Below, one piece after another: positions 17,890 through 27,407 of a stretch of 64,000 nt of DNA. The DNA is from UBA4416 sp036676295 (GTDB lineage Bacteria; Bacteroidota; Bacteroidia; B-17B0; Aurantibacillaceae). The notes under the pieces are model-generated. The model did no database searches, was not told the DNA's origin, and was given only the letters and a program-made list of their open reading frames with translations. The stretch lies in the NCBI GenBank assembly GCA_036676295.1, contig JAKFDE010000064.1:62001-126000 (forward strand), given 5' to 3'. The translations under genes and the position numbers were made by a program. Numbering within the stretch: the first letter of the stretch is position 1; each line of letters starts with the position of its first letter.

Positions 17890-19095
17890 ATGTCAAAATT
17901 TAAAATAGGAGTTCTTCGCGAAGAAAAATCTCCCCCGGATAAACGTGTACCTTTAACCCCATTAATTTGTACCGAATTATTAAGAACCTATCCTAATTTA
18001 GAAATTGTTATTCAGCCAAGTAAGATCAGATGCTACAGCGATGAAGAATATTTAGCTTTTGGATTGACCTTACAGGAAGATCTTAGTGACTGTGATGTGT
18101 TAATGGGTGTAAAAGAAGTTCCTAAAGAGAATTTAATTCCAGGTAAAAAATATTTTTTCTTCTCTCACACTATCAAAAAACAGGCTCACAATGTTAAGTT
18201 GATGAAAACCCTGATCGATAAGAAAATTCAAATGATCGATTACGAAACACTGACTGATAAAAACCATAACCGTATCATTGGTTTTGGACGTTATGCAGGT
18301 ATTGTGGGAGCTTATAATGGTATTTTAGGTTATGGTCGTAAATATGACTTGTTCCAAATTAAACCGGCCAATTTATGCAGAGACCGTGCAGAAATGGAAG
18401 AGGAATTGAAGCGTGTAAAATTACCAAACATTAAAATTGCTTTAACAGGTGGTGGTCGTGTAGCTAATGGCGCTATCGAAACATTATCAGCGTTAAGAAT
18501 CAGAAAGGTAACTCCCGAAGAATTTTTAATGGCATCGTTTCGCGAACCGGTGTATTGTCAATTAAATCCAAGAGATTATGTAGAAAGACCTAATGACCAT
18601 AATTTCGATTTAAATGACTTTTTCACACACCCAGAACATTTCGTGTCTAAATTTCCTCCGTATACAAAAGCCACTGATATTTTTATTTCAGCCCATTTCT
18701 GGGATCCACGTTCTCCTAAAATGTTTACCACAGATGATATGAAAGCAACTGATTTTCATATCAGTGTAATTGCTGATATTACTTGTGATATTGATGGAAG
18801 CGTTCCTACTACATTAAGATCAAGTACTATTGATAAACCATTTTATGGTTACAACCCTAAAACAGATAAAGAAGATGTTTCTTTTAGTAAGGAAACCATC
18901 TGTATTATGGCTGTGGATAATTTACCGTGCGAATTACCACGTGATGCCAGTGATGATTTTGGAAAAGATCTGATGGAACGCGTGTTGCCTTTCTTATTTA
19001 AAGACGATGTGGATAAAGTAATTGAAAGAGCCAGTATTTGTAAGGATGGTAAACTCATGCCGAACTTTGAATACTTAAGCGATTACGCTTATTAA
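17890..19095 (+). CDS. Saccharopine dehydrogenase-like / alanine dehydrogenase-fold oxidoreductase
   Basis: A 401-residue NAD(P)-dependent dehydrogenase with the AlaDH/PNT N-terminal domain (IGVLREEKSPPDKRVPLTP) and a Rossmann domain with GGGRVANGA near 185. Lys75 in MGVKEVP and His93 in FFSHTIKK match, in motif and spacing, the catalytic Lys and His of lysine-forming saccharopine dehydrogenase (yeast Lys1). This favours a saccharopine or related opine substrate over plain alanine. No alpha-aminoadipate pathway genes are adjacent, and the in vivo role in Bacteroidota is not established. Start ATG 17890 was chosen because the upstream in-frame TTG overlaps the promoter box. A strong hairpin terminator follows. 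Confidence 0.85.
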   Translation: MSKFKIGVLREEKSPPDKRVPLTPLICTELLRTYPNLEIVIQPSKIRCYSDEEYLAFGLTLQEDLSDCDVLMGVKEVPKENLIPGKKYFFFSHTIKKQAHNVKLMKTLIDKKIQMIDYETLTDKNHNRIIGFGRYAGIVGAYNGILGYGRKYDLFQIKPANLCRDRAEMEEELKRVKLPNIKIALTGGGRVANGAIETLSALRIRKVTPEEFLMASFREPVYCQLNPRDYVERPNDHNFDLNDFFTHPEHFVSKFPPYTKATDIFISAHFWDPRSPKMFTTDDMKATDFHISVIADITCDIDGSVPTTLRSSTIDKPFYGYNPKTDKEDVSFSKETICIMAVDNLPCELPRDASDDFGKDLMERVLPFLFKDDVDKVIERASICKDGKLMPNFEYLSDYAY

Positions 19096-19097
19096 TA

Positions 19098-19130
19098 AAA
19101 AAAGGGTTAGAAAATTCTAACCCTTTTTTT
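19098..19130. terminator. Bidirectional terminator
   Basis: 9-bp perfect stem GGGTTAGAA/TTCTAACCC (19104-19123) flanked by A and T runs, so it can work for the dehydrogenase and for the convergent FtsB-like gene. Confidence 0.85.
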
Positions 19131-19414
19131 TATTTCTGAACAAAGACAAATACCTCTTCATTATCGCGTTTCATCAAATATTTTTCGCGGGCAAAGGTTT
19201 CTAAACTTTCTACATTATTTTCTAACTCTGATATTTCTTTTATATTGTTTTCTATCTCTGCAATATAATAATCTCGTTCAACCTTCAGTTTATTACATTT
19301 CGATATCAGGTCAAATTGAGTAAATACATCATTTTTATCAAAATAGAGTAACCATACTATTAAACCAATAACAGCAATTAAGTATTTGTTTTTTAACAAA
19401 TTTAGGATTCTCAT
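19130..19414 (-). CDS. FtsB/DivIC-family septum formation protein
   Basis: Small bitopic division protein of 94 residues: short cytoplasmic N-terminus, one membrane helix (YLIAVIGLIVWLLYF), then a coiled coil rich in Glu, Asn and Leu, and the end FAREKYLMKRDNEEVFVF, which is typical of the family. FtsB/DivIC bridges FtsL and FtsQ/DivIB in the divisome to activate septal peptidoglycan synthesis. ATG 19414 was preferred because the longer alternative (TTG 19444) overlaps the promoter box at 19442-19449. It is divergently transcribed from the L,D-transpeptidase, another wall enzyme, with 58 bases between the starts. Confidence 0.88.
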   Translation of the reverse strand: MRILNLLKNKYLIAVIGLIVWLLYFDKNDVFTQFDLISKCNKLKVERDYYIAEIENNIKEISELENNVESLETFAREKYLMKRDNEEVFVFVQK

Positions 19415-19441
19415 TAACGAAAGATTTATTAATTTGGTAAA

Positions 19442-19449
19442 CAAATTTA
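19442..19449 (-). promoter_or_regulatory. -7 promoter box (TAAATTTG) for the FtsB-like gene
   Basis: CAAATTTA on the plus strand, 28 bases upstream of ATG 19414, in a short divergent intergenic region. Confidence 0.5.
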
Positions 19450-19472
19450 ATTCAAATCAACCTCTAAATACT

Positions 19473-20279
19473 ATGGCATTTAAAAATGTTATACATACTG
19501 TTCTGTTAATTTTATTTTTTAGCTCATTTTCAACCGCTCAGGTAAAAACCTTGGCTTTCAAAACAGGACAATTAAAAAATCAACGTGTAAAAGATGCTTA
19601 TGATACTAAATGGGCTACATTACAAGCCGAATTAAAAGCTTCAAAAATTAATCCGGATGAATTTGATATTTATATGCGAGCGTTTAAACACGAACAAATT
19701 GTTGAAGTTTGGATGAAAAATGGAAGCGAAACCAGATACCATCTTTTTAAAACCTATGATATTTGCGCCAGTAGCGGTACACTGGGACCAAAACGAATGG
19801 AAGGAGATGGGCAGGTGCCCGAAGGGTTTTACAAAATTGATCTATTTAACCCTAAAAGCGACTATTATTTAAGTATGCGCATTAATTACCCAAATTCCAG
19901 CGACATCATCTTAAAAGAAGGTGCAAGTGTTGGAGGTGCCATTATGATGCACGGCGAATGTGTGACCATTGGTTGTTTACCTATGACCAATGATAAAATT
20001 AAGGAACTCTATGTTCTTTGTTTAGAGGCTCGTAACCGAAACAATCCTATTTATATAGACATTTATCCAACTAAATTTACTCCCGAAAATATAAAGATGC
20101 TGGAGGATAATTACCCAAAAAGTAAAATTTCATTTTGGAGAACCTTAAAACCGGTTTATGATTACTTTGAAGAAAACCATTGGCTACCTAAAGTAAACAT
20201 TGATGCTAAAGGAAAATATTTTCTATCTGATGATGAAGTTCCATCTCAGCCTGCAACATCCCCTAAAAATAAACTTTAA
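19473..20279 (+). CDS. L,D-transpeptidase (YkuD/YafK-like)
   Basis: A 268-residue periplasmic protein from ATG 19473, which gives a normal signal peptide (MAFKNVIHTVLLILFFSSFS, then TAQ); an earlier in-frame start at 19386 would bury it. The YkuD catalytic signature appears as H160-G-E with Cys168 in CVTIGCLPM. The layout is like YafK/DpaA, which in E. coli releases Braun lipoprotein from peptidoglycan, while other family members make 3-3 cross-links. No LysM or other wall-binding domain is seen. Its stop overlaps the next gene by one base (TAATG), so translation may be coupled to the large cargo protein downstream. Confidence 0.88.
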   Translation: MAFKNVIHTVLLILFFSSFSTAQVKTLAFKTGQLKNQRVKDAYDTKWATLQAELKASKINPDEFDIYMRAFKHEQIVEVWMKNGSETRYHLFKTYDICASSGTLGPKRMEGDGQVPEGFYKIDLFNPKSDYYLSMRINYPNSSDIILKEGASVGGAIMMHGECVTIGCLPMTNDKIKELYVLCLEARNRNNPIYIDIYPTKFTPENIKMLEDNYPKSKISFWRTLKPVYDYFEENHWLPKVNIDAKGKYFLSDDEVPSQPATSPKNKL

Positions 20280-23200
20280 TGAAATTATTTTTTAACACAA
20301 ACTATATGTTACAAAACTTTGCCAAAAAAGCTATTTTTTTTATAGTCATTATATTATTTCAAGTAAATAATATTTTTTCGCAAATAATTCCACCTTACCA
20401 AAATGATTTTGACTCTAATGATACCTTGGGATGGTCGCATTACGCTATTAGTGGGACAGATGACTGGAAATTAACCACCCCTCAAAAAGTTAATTTCACC
20501 AGTGCTTATTCAGCGCCTAAAGCCTGGGTAACTAATAAAACAGGTAATTTTTCGGCTAATTCAAATAGGGTTTTACAAACTCCTTGCTTTGATTTATCAG
20601 ACACCACTCAAAAATTAGTTTTTTCTTTTTATCATAAAACAGACAATAATTCTACTCCTTATACTTTTATTGTTGAATACTCTCTTAACAATGGATCTAC
20701 ATGGTCTGTTTTAACAAACAGTATTACTCCTAAAAAATATTGGCAAGGAGCAACCGGATTTTCCACTAATATTGGTCCGTCATATTCAAACGCCGCTATT
20801 AATATTAAGTTTCTACAAGGTAATCCTTCTGTTTGCTTTAGGTTTAGATTTACAAGTGCCGCAGCAAGCGGAGATGGGTGGATTATTGACAATTTTAGTA
20901 TAAAGCCGGAATTTTATAATGTCCAGGCTGTACCAGGAGATACAATTAGGAATATAAACCATTTTTTTACTCAATTTCAGCTCAAGTTCAATTTTCAGTT
21001 TGACAACCAATATACAGTAGTTAAAAATTTTACCAATAATTTTTATTTATCTAAAGATCAAATAAAAGATGGAGGAGATATTGCCATTGGAACAAGAACT
21101 TTAAACGCCAGCGCTACAGTCGCTAATTGGACAAACACTCTTACCCTACCACCTAATTTAAATGCCGGAACTTATTATGTACTATATGACTTAGACGTAA
21201 CAAATGTTTTAAATGAAAATATAGAAACGGATAATTCAAATTTCACAGTGCTTCTTTTAGATTCAATTTATAACTCAAACTATGTAGAAAATTTTGACAC
21301 AACTTATAATAAATGGAATACAACCTATAGTTCCGGAGCTTCATTATGGAAACAAGAACCACCAAATTATTTCCGCATGGAAAAAGCTCATTCCGGCAAC
21401 AATGCATTTTCAACAAAAGTTAATACAGGTGGTGTTTTACTGGAAACTCCTTATTTAGATTTGAGTCATAAAACCAATCAATCTATTTGTTTTTGGTATA
21501 AAATGACAAATCCATTTGTAGTGCCAAAAATGCAATTAAGATTACCTCCATATCAGTCTTTTAAAAGTACAGCTCCAAGTTATCTTTCAGGGGTTCAATT
21601 ACCAAGTACCAAAAACAATGATTGGGGATGTTTTTGTTACAAATTAGGAAATGCATTTGATACAATTGTCAGTACAAAATTCGCCATAGCTCCTTCAACA
21701 TTAAATGTTTCTGCAGAAGCTGCTATTTATAATTATTCAAGAAACGCTATAGATGATGTCTATATCGGAGAATGTAAACCGGATGCATCGATTGATTTTA
21801 GAGATGGTAACCATTTTACATGTTCGAGTAAAACTTCGGATACACTTTATTACGATTTGTATAATTCAGGTTTAGCGAGTTTACCTTCTAGTACTACTAA
21901 ATTTTTCTGGTCAACCGATAGTATTTTTGATGCTGGAGATATTTTATTTGCTACACAAACGGAACCTTTAATTACTGATACAACCAGTATAAAAAGAAAG
22001 TTATTTTATACAAAACCTAATTTAACCCCTGGAACCTATTTCATTATTTATCAATTAGATTTTAGCAATAGTGTTTCAGAAATGAGAGAATACAATAACA
22101 TTGGCTATGTAAAAGTTATCCAAAACCTAGATGCTACCCTACCTTATTTTAATGATTTTGAAACCAATACAACTAATTGGGTACATCAGGCAAATTTAGG
22201 AAACGACGACTGGATTTGTTCTACACCCAGTAAACCGAATATTACCTCTGTATTTTCAGGAACAAAGGCTTGGTTAACAAATGCAACAGGTAACGCCAGT
22301 CAATATTCAAAAATGCATTTGTATACTCCTGTATTTGATCTAACACAACTTAATCATCCTGTTTTAGAATTTGATATGAAACTTCTAACTTATGGAGTTA
22401 ACGGTTATTCTTTTTGGCCATATAATGCATTAAACATGTCTTACTCTATAGATGGTGGATTAACATGGGCCGTTTTAGATACTACTAACAATTCATTTGC
22501 TCGCTGGTACCATGCAATGGAATTTGAGTCTGTTTCGGGAGTCGACCAATTTGTATCCCCCGCTTCATATAAAAGTACAGTCATTTCATCAAAGGACGAA
22601 AATAATTTCATTAATTATTTCATTTACCAAACAAGAGATGGCCTAAATACAACCCATTATGTAGTTGATCTGGATTTTATAAAATCTAAATCAAAAATTA
22701 TATTCAGATATAATTATGCTAATGTAAATGCACCTGTTGATGGTGCAATGATTGATAATTTTAAACTTTCAGAAGCAACTATTGACTATGCGATTAATGA
22801 GAAAAAAGATATTTTGGCTGCTCCTACGGATAAATATATTTCTACTTTTTTTAATGTAAACAATAATGGAAATTACACTTCTCCTCAATCCGAAATGAAA
22901 TTATACCTATCAACAGATACTATTTTAGATGGAGCAGATGTTTTATTTACTACAAAAACCATTACAAGCATAAGACCGGTAAGGCAGTTTTATTCAAAAA
23001 TAAAAGGAAATACAAATCTACTTTCCTCAGGCTATACTTATCTGATATATCAACTAGACCCACAAAATTTAGTTGTAGAGTCTAATGAAACTAACAATAC
23101 AGGTTACTTCAAGCTATGTAACAATACATCCTTGTCTTTACCCTACTTTAATGATTTTAATAATGCCAATGTTGATGGATGGTCAGAATACAATGATTCC

Positions 23201-23998
23201 GCTGGTTTTTATTTATCTCATCGTTTTAGAAATAAACTAATAATGGGCGATAATGCTTATTTAGCTGATGATGGAGAATGGTTTTTAGATCGGATTAACT
23301 ATAACGGCAGTAGTTTTTGGACAAGTGGCTATCCTGTTTATTATTTAGAAAGCCCGACTTTTAATTTTTCAGGGTTTACAAACTATTTGTTAGAGTTCGA
23401 TTTTTCATGTGTTGGCACCAATGGCAGTCCATCTCAAGGTGGCAATATCCAATACTCAATAAATGGCGGACTTAACTGGAATGTCATTTCCTATCAGCAA
23501 GATCCAAGTGCATTAAATTTATATGCTGTAACAAGTACCGTTACAACACTCGGTAATTTACCCGGTTGGAAAACTTGGTTTAATAATAGTAACTGTAAAA
23601 TCAATCTTTCATTCTTGTCCGGAGCAGGAAATGTTAAATTCAGATATGCATTCAAAGGAGGACACATGTATATCAATCCTAGTGAACAAGGTTTCAGAAT
23701 GGATAACTTCAAAATATCTGCGCTTATAGCCACTGATGTTGCATCACTTGAAAATAAAAATTATTCTTTAAGGTATTTGGATAACAACAGATACGAAATT
23801 GTAAATGAATTTAATTGTGATCAAACTCAAGTTCAGGTTTTTGATATACAAGGAAAAATAGTTTCAAATGAAAAAGCTATTTCCTGTAGCGATAAAGCAA
23901 AAGTATCGATAGACCTTTCGCACGTCAAGCCCGGAATGTATCTTATCCATTTAACACAAAATAATCAAACCAAAACCTATAAAGTAATCGCTTTTTAG
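20279..23998 (+). CDS. Large secreted multidomain protein with CARDB-like repeats and type A T9SS domain
   Basis: A 1239-residue extracellular protein. The first ATG overlaps the preceding stop (TAATG); a second ATG at 20306 begins a cleaner signal peptide ending IFSQ. The body alternates two module types: jelly-roll, MAM-like modules beginning [LP]PY-[FQ]NDF (near residues 38, 345 in weaker form, 620 and 960) with [WF]ST/S[IL][ND]-GG-[ST]W segments, and CARDB-like modules with FYLSKD or LYLSTDTILDGAD starts and [IV]YQLD-[FP] ends. The last roughly 75 residues (YSLRYLDNNRY to YKVIAF, with IQGKIV and L-GMYLIHL) are a type A T9SS sorting domain. Probably a surface adhesin or binding protein; no catalytic motif is visible. 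A terminator follows. Confidence 0.85.
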   Translation: MKLFFNTNYMLQNFAKKAIFFIVIILFQVNNIFSQIIPPYQNDFDSNDTLGWSHYAISGTDDWKLTTPQKVNFTSAYSAPKAWVTNKTGNFSANSNRVLQTPCFDLSDTTQKLVFSFYHKTDNNSTPYTFIVEYSLNNGSTWSVLTNSITPKKYWQGATGFSTNIGPSYSNAAINIKFLQGNPSVCFRFRFTSAAASGDGWIIDNFSIKPEFYNVQAVPGDTIRNINHFFTQFQLKFNFQFDNQYTVVKNFTNNFYLSKDQIKDGGDIAIGTRTLNASATVANWTNTLTLPPNLNAGTYYVLYDLDVTNVLNENIETDNSNFTVLLLDSIYNSNYVENFDTTYNKWNTTYSSGASLWKQEPPNYFRMEKAHSGNNAFSTKVNTGGVLLETPYLDLSHKTNQSICFWYKMTNPFVVPKMQLRLPPYQSFKSTAPSYLSGVQLPSTKNNDWGCFCYKLGNAFDTIVSTKFAIAPSTLNVSAEAAIYNYSRNAIDDVYIGECKPDASIDFRDGNHFTCSSKTSDTLYYDLYNSGLASLPSSTTKFFWSTDSIFDAGDILFATQTEPLITDTTSIKRKLFYTKPNLTPGTYFIIYQLDFSNSVSEMREYNNIGYVKVIQNLDATLPYFNDFETNTTNWVHQANLGNDDWICSTPSKPNITSVFSGTKAWLTNATGNASQYSKMHLYTPVFDLTQLNHPVLEFDMKLLTYGVNGYSFWPYNALNMSYSIDGGLTWAVLDTTNNSFARWYHAMEFESVSGVDQFVSPASYKSTVISSKDENNFINYFIYQTRDGLNTTHYVVDLDFIKSKSKIIFRYNYANVNAPVDGAMIDNFKLSEATIDYAINEKKDILAAPTDKYISTFFNVNNNGNYTSPQSEMKLYLSTDTILDGADVLFTTKTITSIRPVRQFYSKIKGNTNLLSSGYTYLIYQLDPQNLVVESNETNNTGYFKLCNNTSLSLPYFNDFNNANVDGWSEYNDSAGFYLSHRFRNKLIMGDNAYLADDGEWFLDRINYNGSSFWTSGYPVYYLESPTFNFSGFTNYLLEFDFSCVGTNGSPSQGGNIQYSINGGLNWNVISYQQDPSALNLYAVTSTVTTLGNLPGWKTWFNNSNCKINLSFLSGAGNVKFRYAFKGGHMYINPSEQGFRMDNFKISALIATDVASLENKNYSLRYLDNNRYEIVNEFNCDQTQVQVFDIQGKIVSNEKAISCSDKAKVSIDLSHVKPGMYLIHLTQNNQTKTYKVIAF

Positions 23999-24042
23999 AT
24001 ACACCATCTAAACATTCAATAGTTTATAAATATTCCATTTAA

Positions 24043-24067
24043 AAAGAGATAGTAATATCTCTTTTTT
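24043..24067 (+). terminator. Terminator after the 1239-residue protein gene
   Basis: 9-bp stem AAAGAGATA/TATCTCTTT with loop GTAA and a T7 run, ending 17 bases before the GNAT gene. Confidence 0.7.
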
Positions 24068-24083
24068 TAGTTTAGTGTAGTTT

Positions 24084-24605
24084 ATGGAAACGAAAATAAT
24101 TTTGGAAACACCTCGCTTAATTTTAAGAGAAATGGAACTAACTGATGCTCCTTTCTTTTTTGAATTAAATTTAGATCCTGAAGTAATTAAATATACAGGA
24201 GATGATGCTTTTAAAGATCTGGAAGAATCTGTAGAAAGAATACGTTATGTACAGGCTCAATATCAAAAGAACGGTTATGGCCGTTGGGTAGTTATCGAAA
24301 AAGAAACAGGAGATCTTACTGGCTGGTGTGGATTAAAATACCATGATGACGAAAAATTTGTTGATCTGGGCTATCGTTTCATGCAAAAATATTGGAACAA
24401 AGGCTATGCTACCGAAGCAGCAAAACCATGTATTGATTATGGATTTAATGTTTTAAAATTAGATAGCATCATTGGCCGAGCAATGAATGAAAATACCGGT
24501 TCCATCAACGTCTTAAAAAAGATGGGAATGACTTTTTTAAGAGAAGACAAATGCAACGAGCACGATGCTTTTATTTTTGAAATAAAAAAAGAGAATTATA
24601 AATAA
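24084..24605 (+). CDS. GNAT acetyltransferase, RimJ/RimL-like
   Basis: A 173-residue N-acetyltransferase with the RimJ/RimL opening (ETPRLILREME-TDAPFFFEL) and the acetyl-CoA loop region DLGYRFMQKYWNKGYATEA, where the Gln/Arg-x-x-Gly-x-Gly/Ala pattern is modified. The C-terminal N-x-x-S-x-x-x-L-x-K-x-G-M pattern (NTGSINVLKKMGM) is typical. Substrates in this group range from ribosomal-protein N-termini to small amines and antibiotics, and none can be assigned. It starts an apparent two-gene operon with the membrane protein two bases downstream. Confidence 0.88.
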   Translation: METKIILETPRLILREMELTDAPFFFELNLDPEVIKYTGDDAFKDLEESVERIRYVQAQYQKNGYGRWVVIEKETGDLTGWCGLKYHDDEKFVDLGYRFMQKYWNKGYATEAAKPCIDYGFNVLKLDSIIGRAMNENTGSINVLKKMGMTFLREDKCNEHDAFIFEIKKENYK

Positions 24606-24607
24606 CA

Positions 24608-25735
24608 ATGCGAATTACTGAACGCTTAGCTTTATTAAAAATAGTTACTCTCATAGGTATCATTGCCTCTGTATTATTAAGTATAAACTTATGGGCAGGG
24701 CAACGTTGGTTTCCAAAAGCTCCTTTATTTGAATTCTTTGTTGGCTTACAAGCACCTTTCGATTACATTAATTTAGGTGTATTACTTCTTCTTTTAGTTA
24801 TATCTATATTATCAAGAAGTAAAGTTCCACTTGTTTTACTGATCTTATTTTGCGTGTATTTATGCATAGATGATCAAAATAGATTACAACCCTGGTTTTA
24901 TAACTATGTATTGATCTTAGTTATTTTCTTGTTTTATAAAAAACGTGTTGATGAGCCAAATAATTACACTACAGTTTTTATCTCATTACAAATTTTAGTA
25001 GCACTGGTCTATATTTTTAGTGGTATCCAAAAATTAAATTCACTTTTTGTACCAGATACGTTTACATGGATGATCAGCTCTTTAGACTCCATTTTTTCTA
25101 CCCGACAAATGAATGTATTTCAAAAACTGGGACATGCTGTTCCTTATATCGAATTATGTATTGGCCTTGGTTTATTATTTCGTCCCTTTAGATTTATTGC
25201 AGTTCCATTGGTTATTATCATGCATATATTTATTTTAATAATGCTGGGGCCTTTTGGTAAATCTTATAATTACGTTGTTTGGCCATGGAATATCATCATG
25301 ATCATGATTGATTTATTACTATTTGCCAATGTAAAACAAGAACGCTTTTTTGATATTTCTATTCTATTTAAAAGCGCCGCTTTCTATATCGTTATTACCC
25401 TAATGTTGATCTTTCCAATTTTTAGTTTGAATAATAAATACGATTCCTATTTATCCAGTTCTTTATATTCTGCCAATACTCATAATTGTCAACTCATTTT
25501 ATCTGATAACGCTTACAATAAATTACCATATTACATTCGACATTTTGTTACAAAAAATGACGATTACAATATCTTGTATATTAAACAATGGGCTATTAAC
25601 GAACTTAAAACTCCTTGCGTTCCGGAGTATCGCATCTTTACAAACGTACAACGTTATATTATTAAACTAACCGGTACAAATCCTCAGGAAGTAAAATTAT
25701 CGTTTACAGAACGGAAAAAACTATTAGATTTTTAA
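24608..25735 (+). CDS. Polytopic membrane protein, HTTM/DoxX-like features
   Basis: A 375-residue protein with about nine hydrophobic segments up to residue 270, then a soluble C-terminal tail of about 100 residues. The phrase YIFSGIQKLN in the third or fourth helix resembles the helix motif of HTTM (vitamin K-dependent carboxylase-like) and DoxX proteins, but no full domain can be claimed. It begins two bases after the GNAT stop, so the two are co-transcribed and perhaps act on one substrate. Function unknown. Confidence 0.7.
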   Translation: MRITERLALLKIVTLIGIIASVLLSINLWAGQRWFPKAPLFEFFVGLQAPFDYINLGVLLLLLVISILSRSKVPLVLLILFCVYLCIDDQNRLQPWFYNYVLILVIFLFYKKRVDEPNNYTTVFISLQILVALVYIFSGIQKLNSLFVPDTFTWMISSLDSIFSTRQMNVFQKLGHAVPYIELCIGLGLLFRPFRFIAVPLVIIMHIFILIMLGPFGKSYNYVVWPWNIIMIMIDLLLFANVKQERFFDISILFKSAAFYIVITLMLIFPIFSLNNKYDSYLSSSLYSANTHNCQLILSDNAYNKLPYYIRHFVTKNDDYNILYIKQWAINELKTPCVPEYRIFTNVQRYIIKLTGTNPQEVKLSFTERKKLLDF

Positions 25736-25804
25736 CACAAATCTATCATACTCTGAATAAAAGCCACCTTTATTTTCACTAACTTTACCTTACAACTTAT
25801 TTAC

Positions 25805-26866
25805 ATGAACCGTATCCTTAAACTTTTAATAGTCCTTCCTTTTTTGGGTATTGCTCAAATACCGGCTGGTTATTATAATTCTGCTCAGGGTTTAACCGGC
25901 AATCCTCTAAAAATTGCGCTTCATAATATTATTGATAATCATACGGTTATTTCTTATACCAATTTATGGAACGCCTATCCTAAAACTGATAAAAAACCAA
26001 ACGGTAAAGTATGGGATATTTACAGTGATGTTCCGGGCGGAACACCTCCTTACGAATATACTTTTGTTACAGATCAGTGTGGCAACTATAGTACAGAAGG
26101 TGATTGTTATAACCGCGAGCACAGCTGGCCACAAAGTTGGTTTAATTCTGTGACCGGTCCGGTATCTGATATGTTTCACATTTATCCTACTGATGGAAAA
26201 GTAAACGGAGAAAGAAGTAATTATCCCTATGGAAATGTTAGCACGCCAACCTATACAAGTTTAAATGGTGGAAAATTAGGGGCAAGTGTAGACTTAGGTT
26301 ATTATCAAACTGTTTTTGAACCAATAGACGAATATAAAGGCGATCTGGCCAGAGGTTATTTTTATATGAGTACTCGTTACTATAGCGAAGATGCAGGTTG
26401 GTCAACTTCAGGTGCAACTAACAAAGCTACTATTTTACCCTGGCAGGTAAATGTATTGTTACAATGGCATCATGATGATCCTGTTAGCGCTAAAGAAATT
26501 GCACGTAATGATTCTATTTATTATCGTTACCAAAATAACAGAAACCCTTTTATTGATAACCCTCAATGGGCAGATAGTATCTGGAAAATAGACATTACTG
26601 TATTTGTAGAAGAAGTAGAATTAACACAGGCATTCTCAATATATCCCAATCCTTCTTCAGAACAAATTCAGATAATCAATCACGTATCTTCTTTGGATGA
26701 TTACACTATTCTTATAACTGATGTGAGTGGCAAACTCATTGAAGAAAAAACGGTATCACATATACAATCATTTCCGATAGATTGTAGCCAATGGCAAAAT
26801 GGAATTTATTTTATCTCTATCAAAAATCAAAGATCTGTTTCTAATTTAAAATTTGTAAAACAATAA
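25805..26866 (+). CDS. Secreted endonuclease I with type A T9SS domain
   Basis: Extracellular non-specific DNA/RNA endonuclease of the EndA/NucM (endonuclease I) family, 353 residues. Signal peptide ends near IAQ (residue 18). The beta-beta-alpha metal motif is REHSWPQSWF with His106, followed by RGYFYMSTRY, both family hallmarks. The last roughly 80 residues (FSIYPNPSSEQ to KFVKQ) are a type A T9SS sorting domain, so the nuclease goes to the cell surface or medium. A likely role is nucleotide or phosphate scavenging or matrix DNA turnover. A larger paralogue lies at 54200-56491. Cytosolic toxicity is avoided by export through Sec and T9SS. Confidence 0.92.
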   Translation: MNRILKLLIVLPFLGIAQIPAGYYNSAQGLTGNPLKIALHNIIDNHTVISYTNLWNAYPKTDKKPNGKVWDIYSDVPGGTPPYEYTFVTDQCGNYSTEGDCYNREHSWPQSWFNSVTGPVSDMFHIYPTDGKVNGERSNYPYGNVSTPTYTSLNGGKLGASVDLGYYQTVFEPIDEYKGDLARGYFYMSTRYYSEDAGWSTSGATNKATILPWQVNVLLQWHHDDPVSAKEIARNDSIYYRYQNNRNPFIDNPQWADSIWKIDITVFVEEVELTQAFSIYPNPSSEQIQIINHVSSLDDYTILITDVSGKLIEEKTVSHIQSFPIDCSQWQNGIYFISIKNQRSVSNLKFVKQ

Positions 26867-26910
26867 CGTTTAATGAATGGATAATAACTGTTCATTAAAT
26901 TACAATAAAT

Positions 26911-26948
26911 AAAAAAGCTCATCTACTAATAGCAGATGAGCTTTTTTT
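26911..26948. terminator. Bidirectional terminator between endonuclease and rplT
   Basis: 10-bp stem AAGCTCATCT/AGATGAGCTT (26915-26943) with A and T runs on each side, placed between two convergent genes. Confidence 0.85.
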
Positions 26949-26962
26949 ATGATCTTCAAAAA

Positions 26963-27307
26963 TTATTTTACTTGATCAACAACAGCTTTGAAAGCTTCAG
27001 GATGATTCATTGCTAAATCAGCTAATACTTTACGATTTAAGTTGATGTTTTTAGCATTCACTTTTCCGATAAATTCAGAATAACTCATTCCGTACTGACG
27101 TACACCTGCATTGATACGCTGGATCCACAATGAACGCATAGTACGTTTTTTGTTTTTACGATCGCGGTATGCATAAGTTAAACCTTTTTCTAGAGTATTT
27201 TTGGCAATTGTCCAAACATTACCTCTAGCACCCCAATAACCTTTGGTTAAAGCTAGGATTTTTTTTCTGCGAGCTCTACTCGCTACGTGATTGACTGAAC
27301 GTGGCAT
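26963..27307 (-). CDS. rplT: 50S ribosomal protein L20
   Basis: Complete bL20 of 114 residues, starting MPRSVNHVASRARRKKIL and including the conserved GYWGARGNVW. L20 binds 23S rRNA early in 50S assembly and in many bacteria represses its own operon by binding a leader structure. Last gene of thrS-infC-rpmI-rplT, separated from rpmI by 100 bases that contain small hairpins. Confidence 0.98.
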   Translation of the reverse strand: MPRSVNHVASRARRKKILALTKGYWGARGNVWTIAKNTLEKGLTYAYRDRKNKKRTMRSLWIQRINAGVRQYGMSYSEFIGKVNAKNINLNRKVLADLAMNHPEAFKAVVDQVK

Positions 27308-27407
27308 TTCTTTTTAATTTTTTGATTTTACGTGGCTAATTTTTAGCGCTTTTAAAACGTAGTTTCTGGTTAATTTAATAACCGTTGTACTCGGGTTAAT
27401 GTAAAGA
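27308..27407 (-). promoter_or_regulatory. rpmI-rplT spacer with hairpins, possible L20 control site
   Basis: The 100-base spacer holds a 5-bp inverted repeat GGTTA/TAACC (27368-27383) and a GCTAA/TTAGC hairpin nested between two ACGT palindromes (27330-27360). L20 autoregulation through leader RNA is known in E. coli and Bacillus, but the match here is only positional. Confidence 0.3.

Noticed and set aside
19386..19472. 29-residue N-terminal extension of the L,D-transpeptidase
   Set aside because: It would place a charged segment ahead of a standard signal peptide; ATG 19473 is better.
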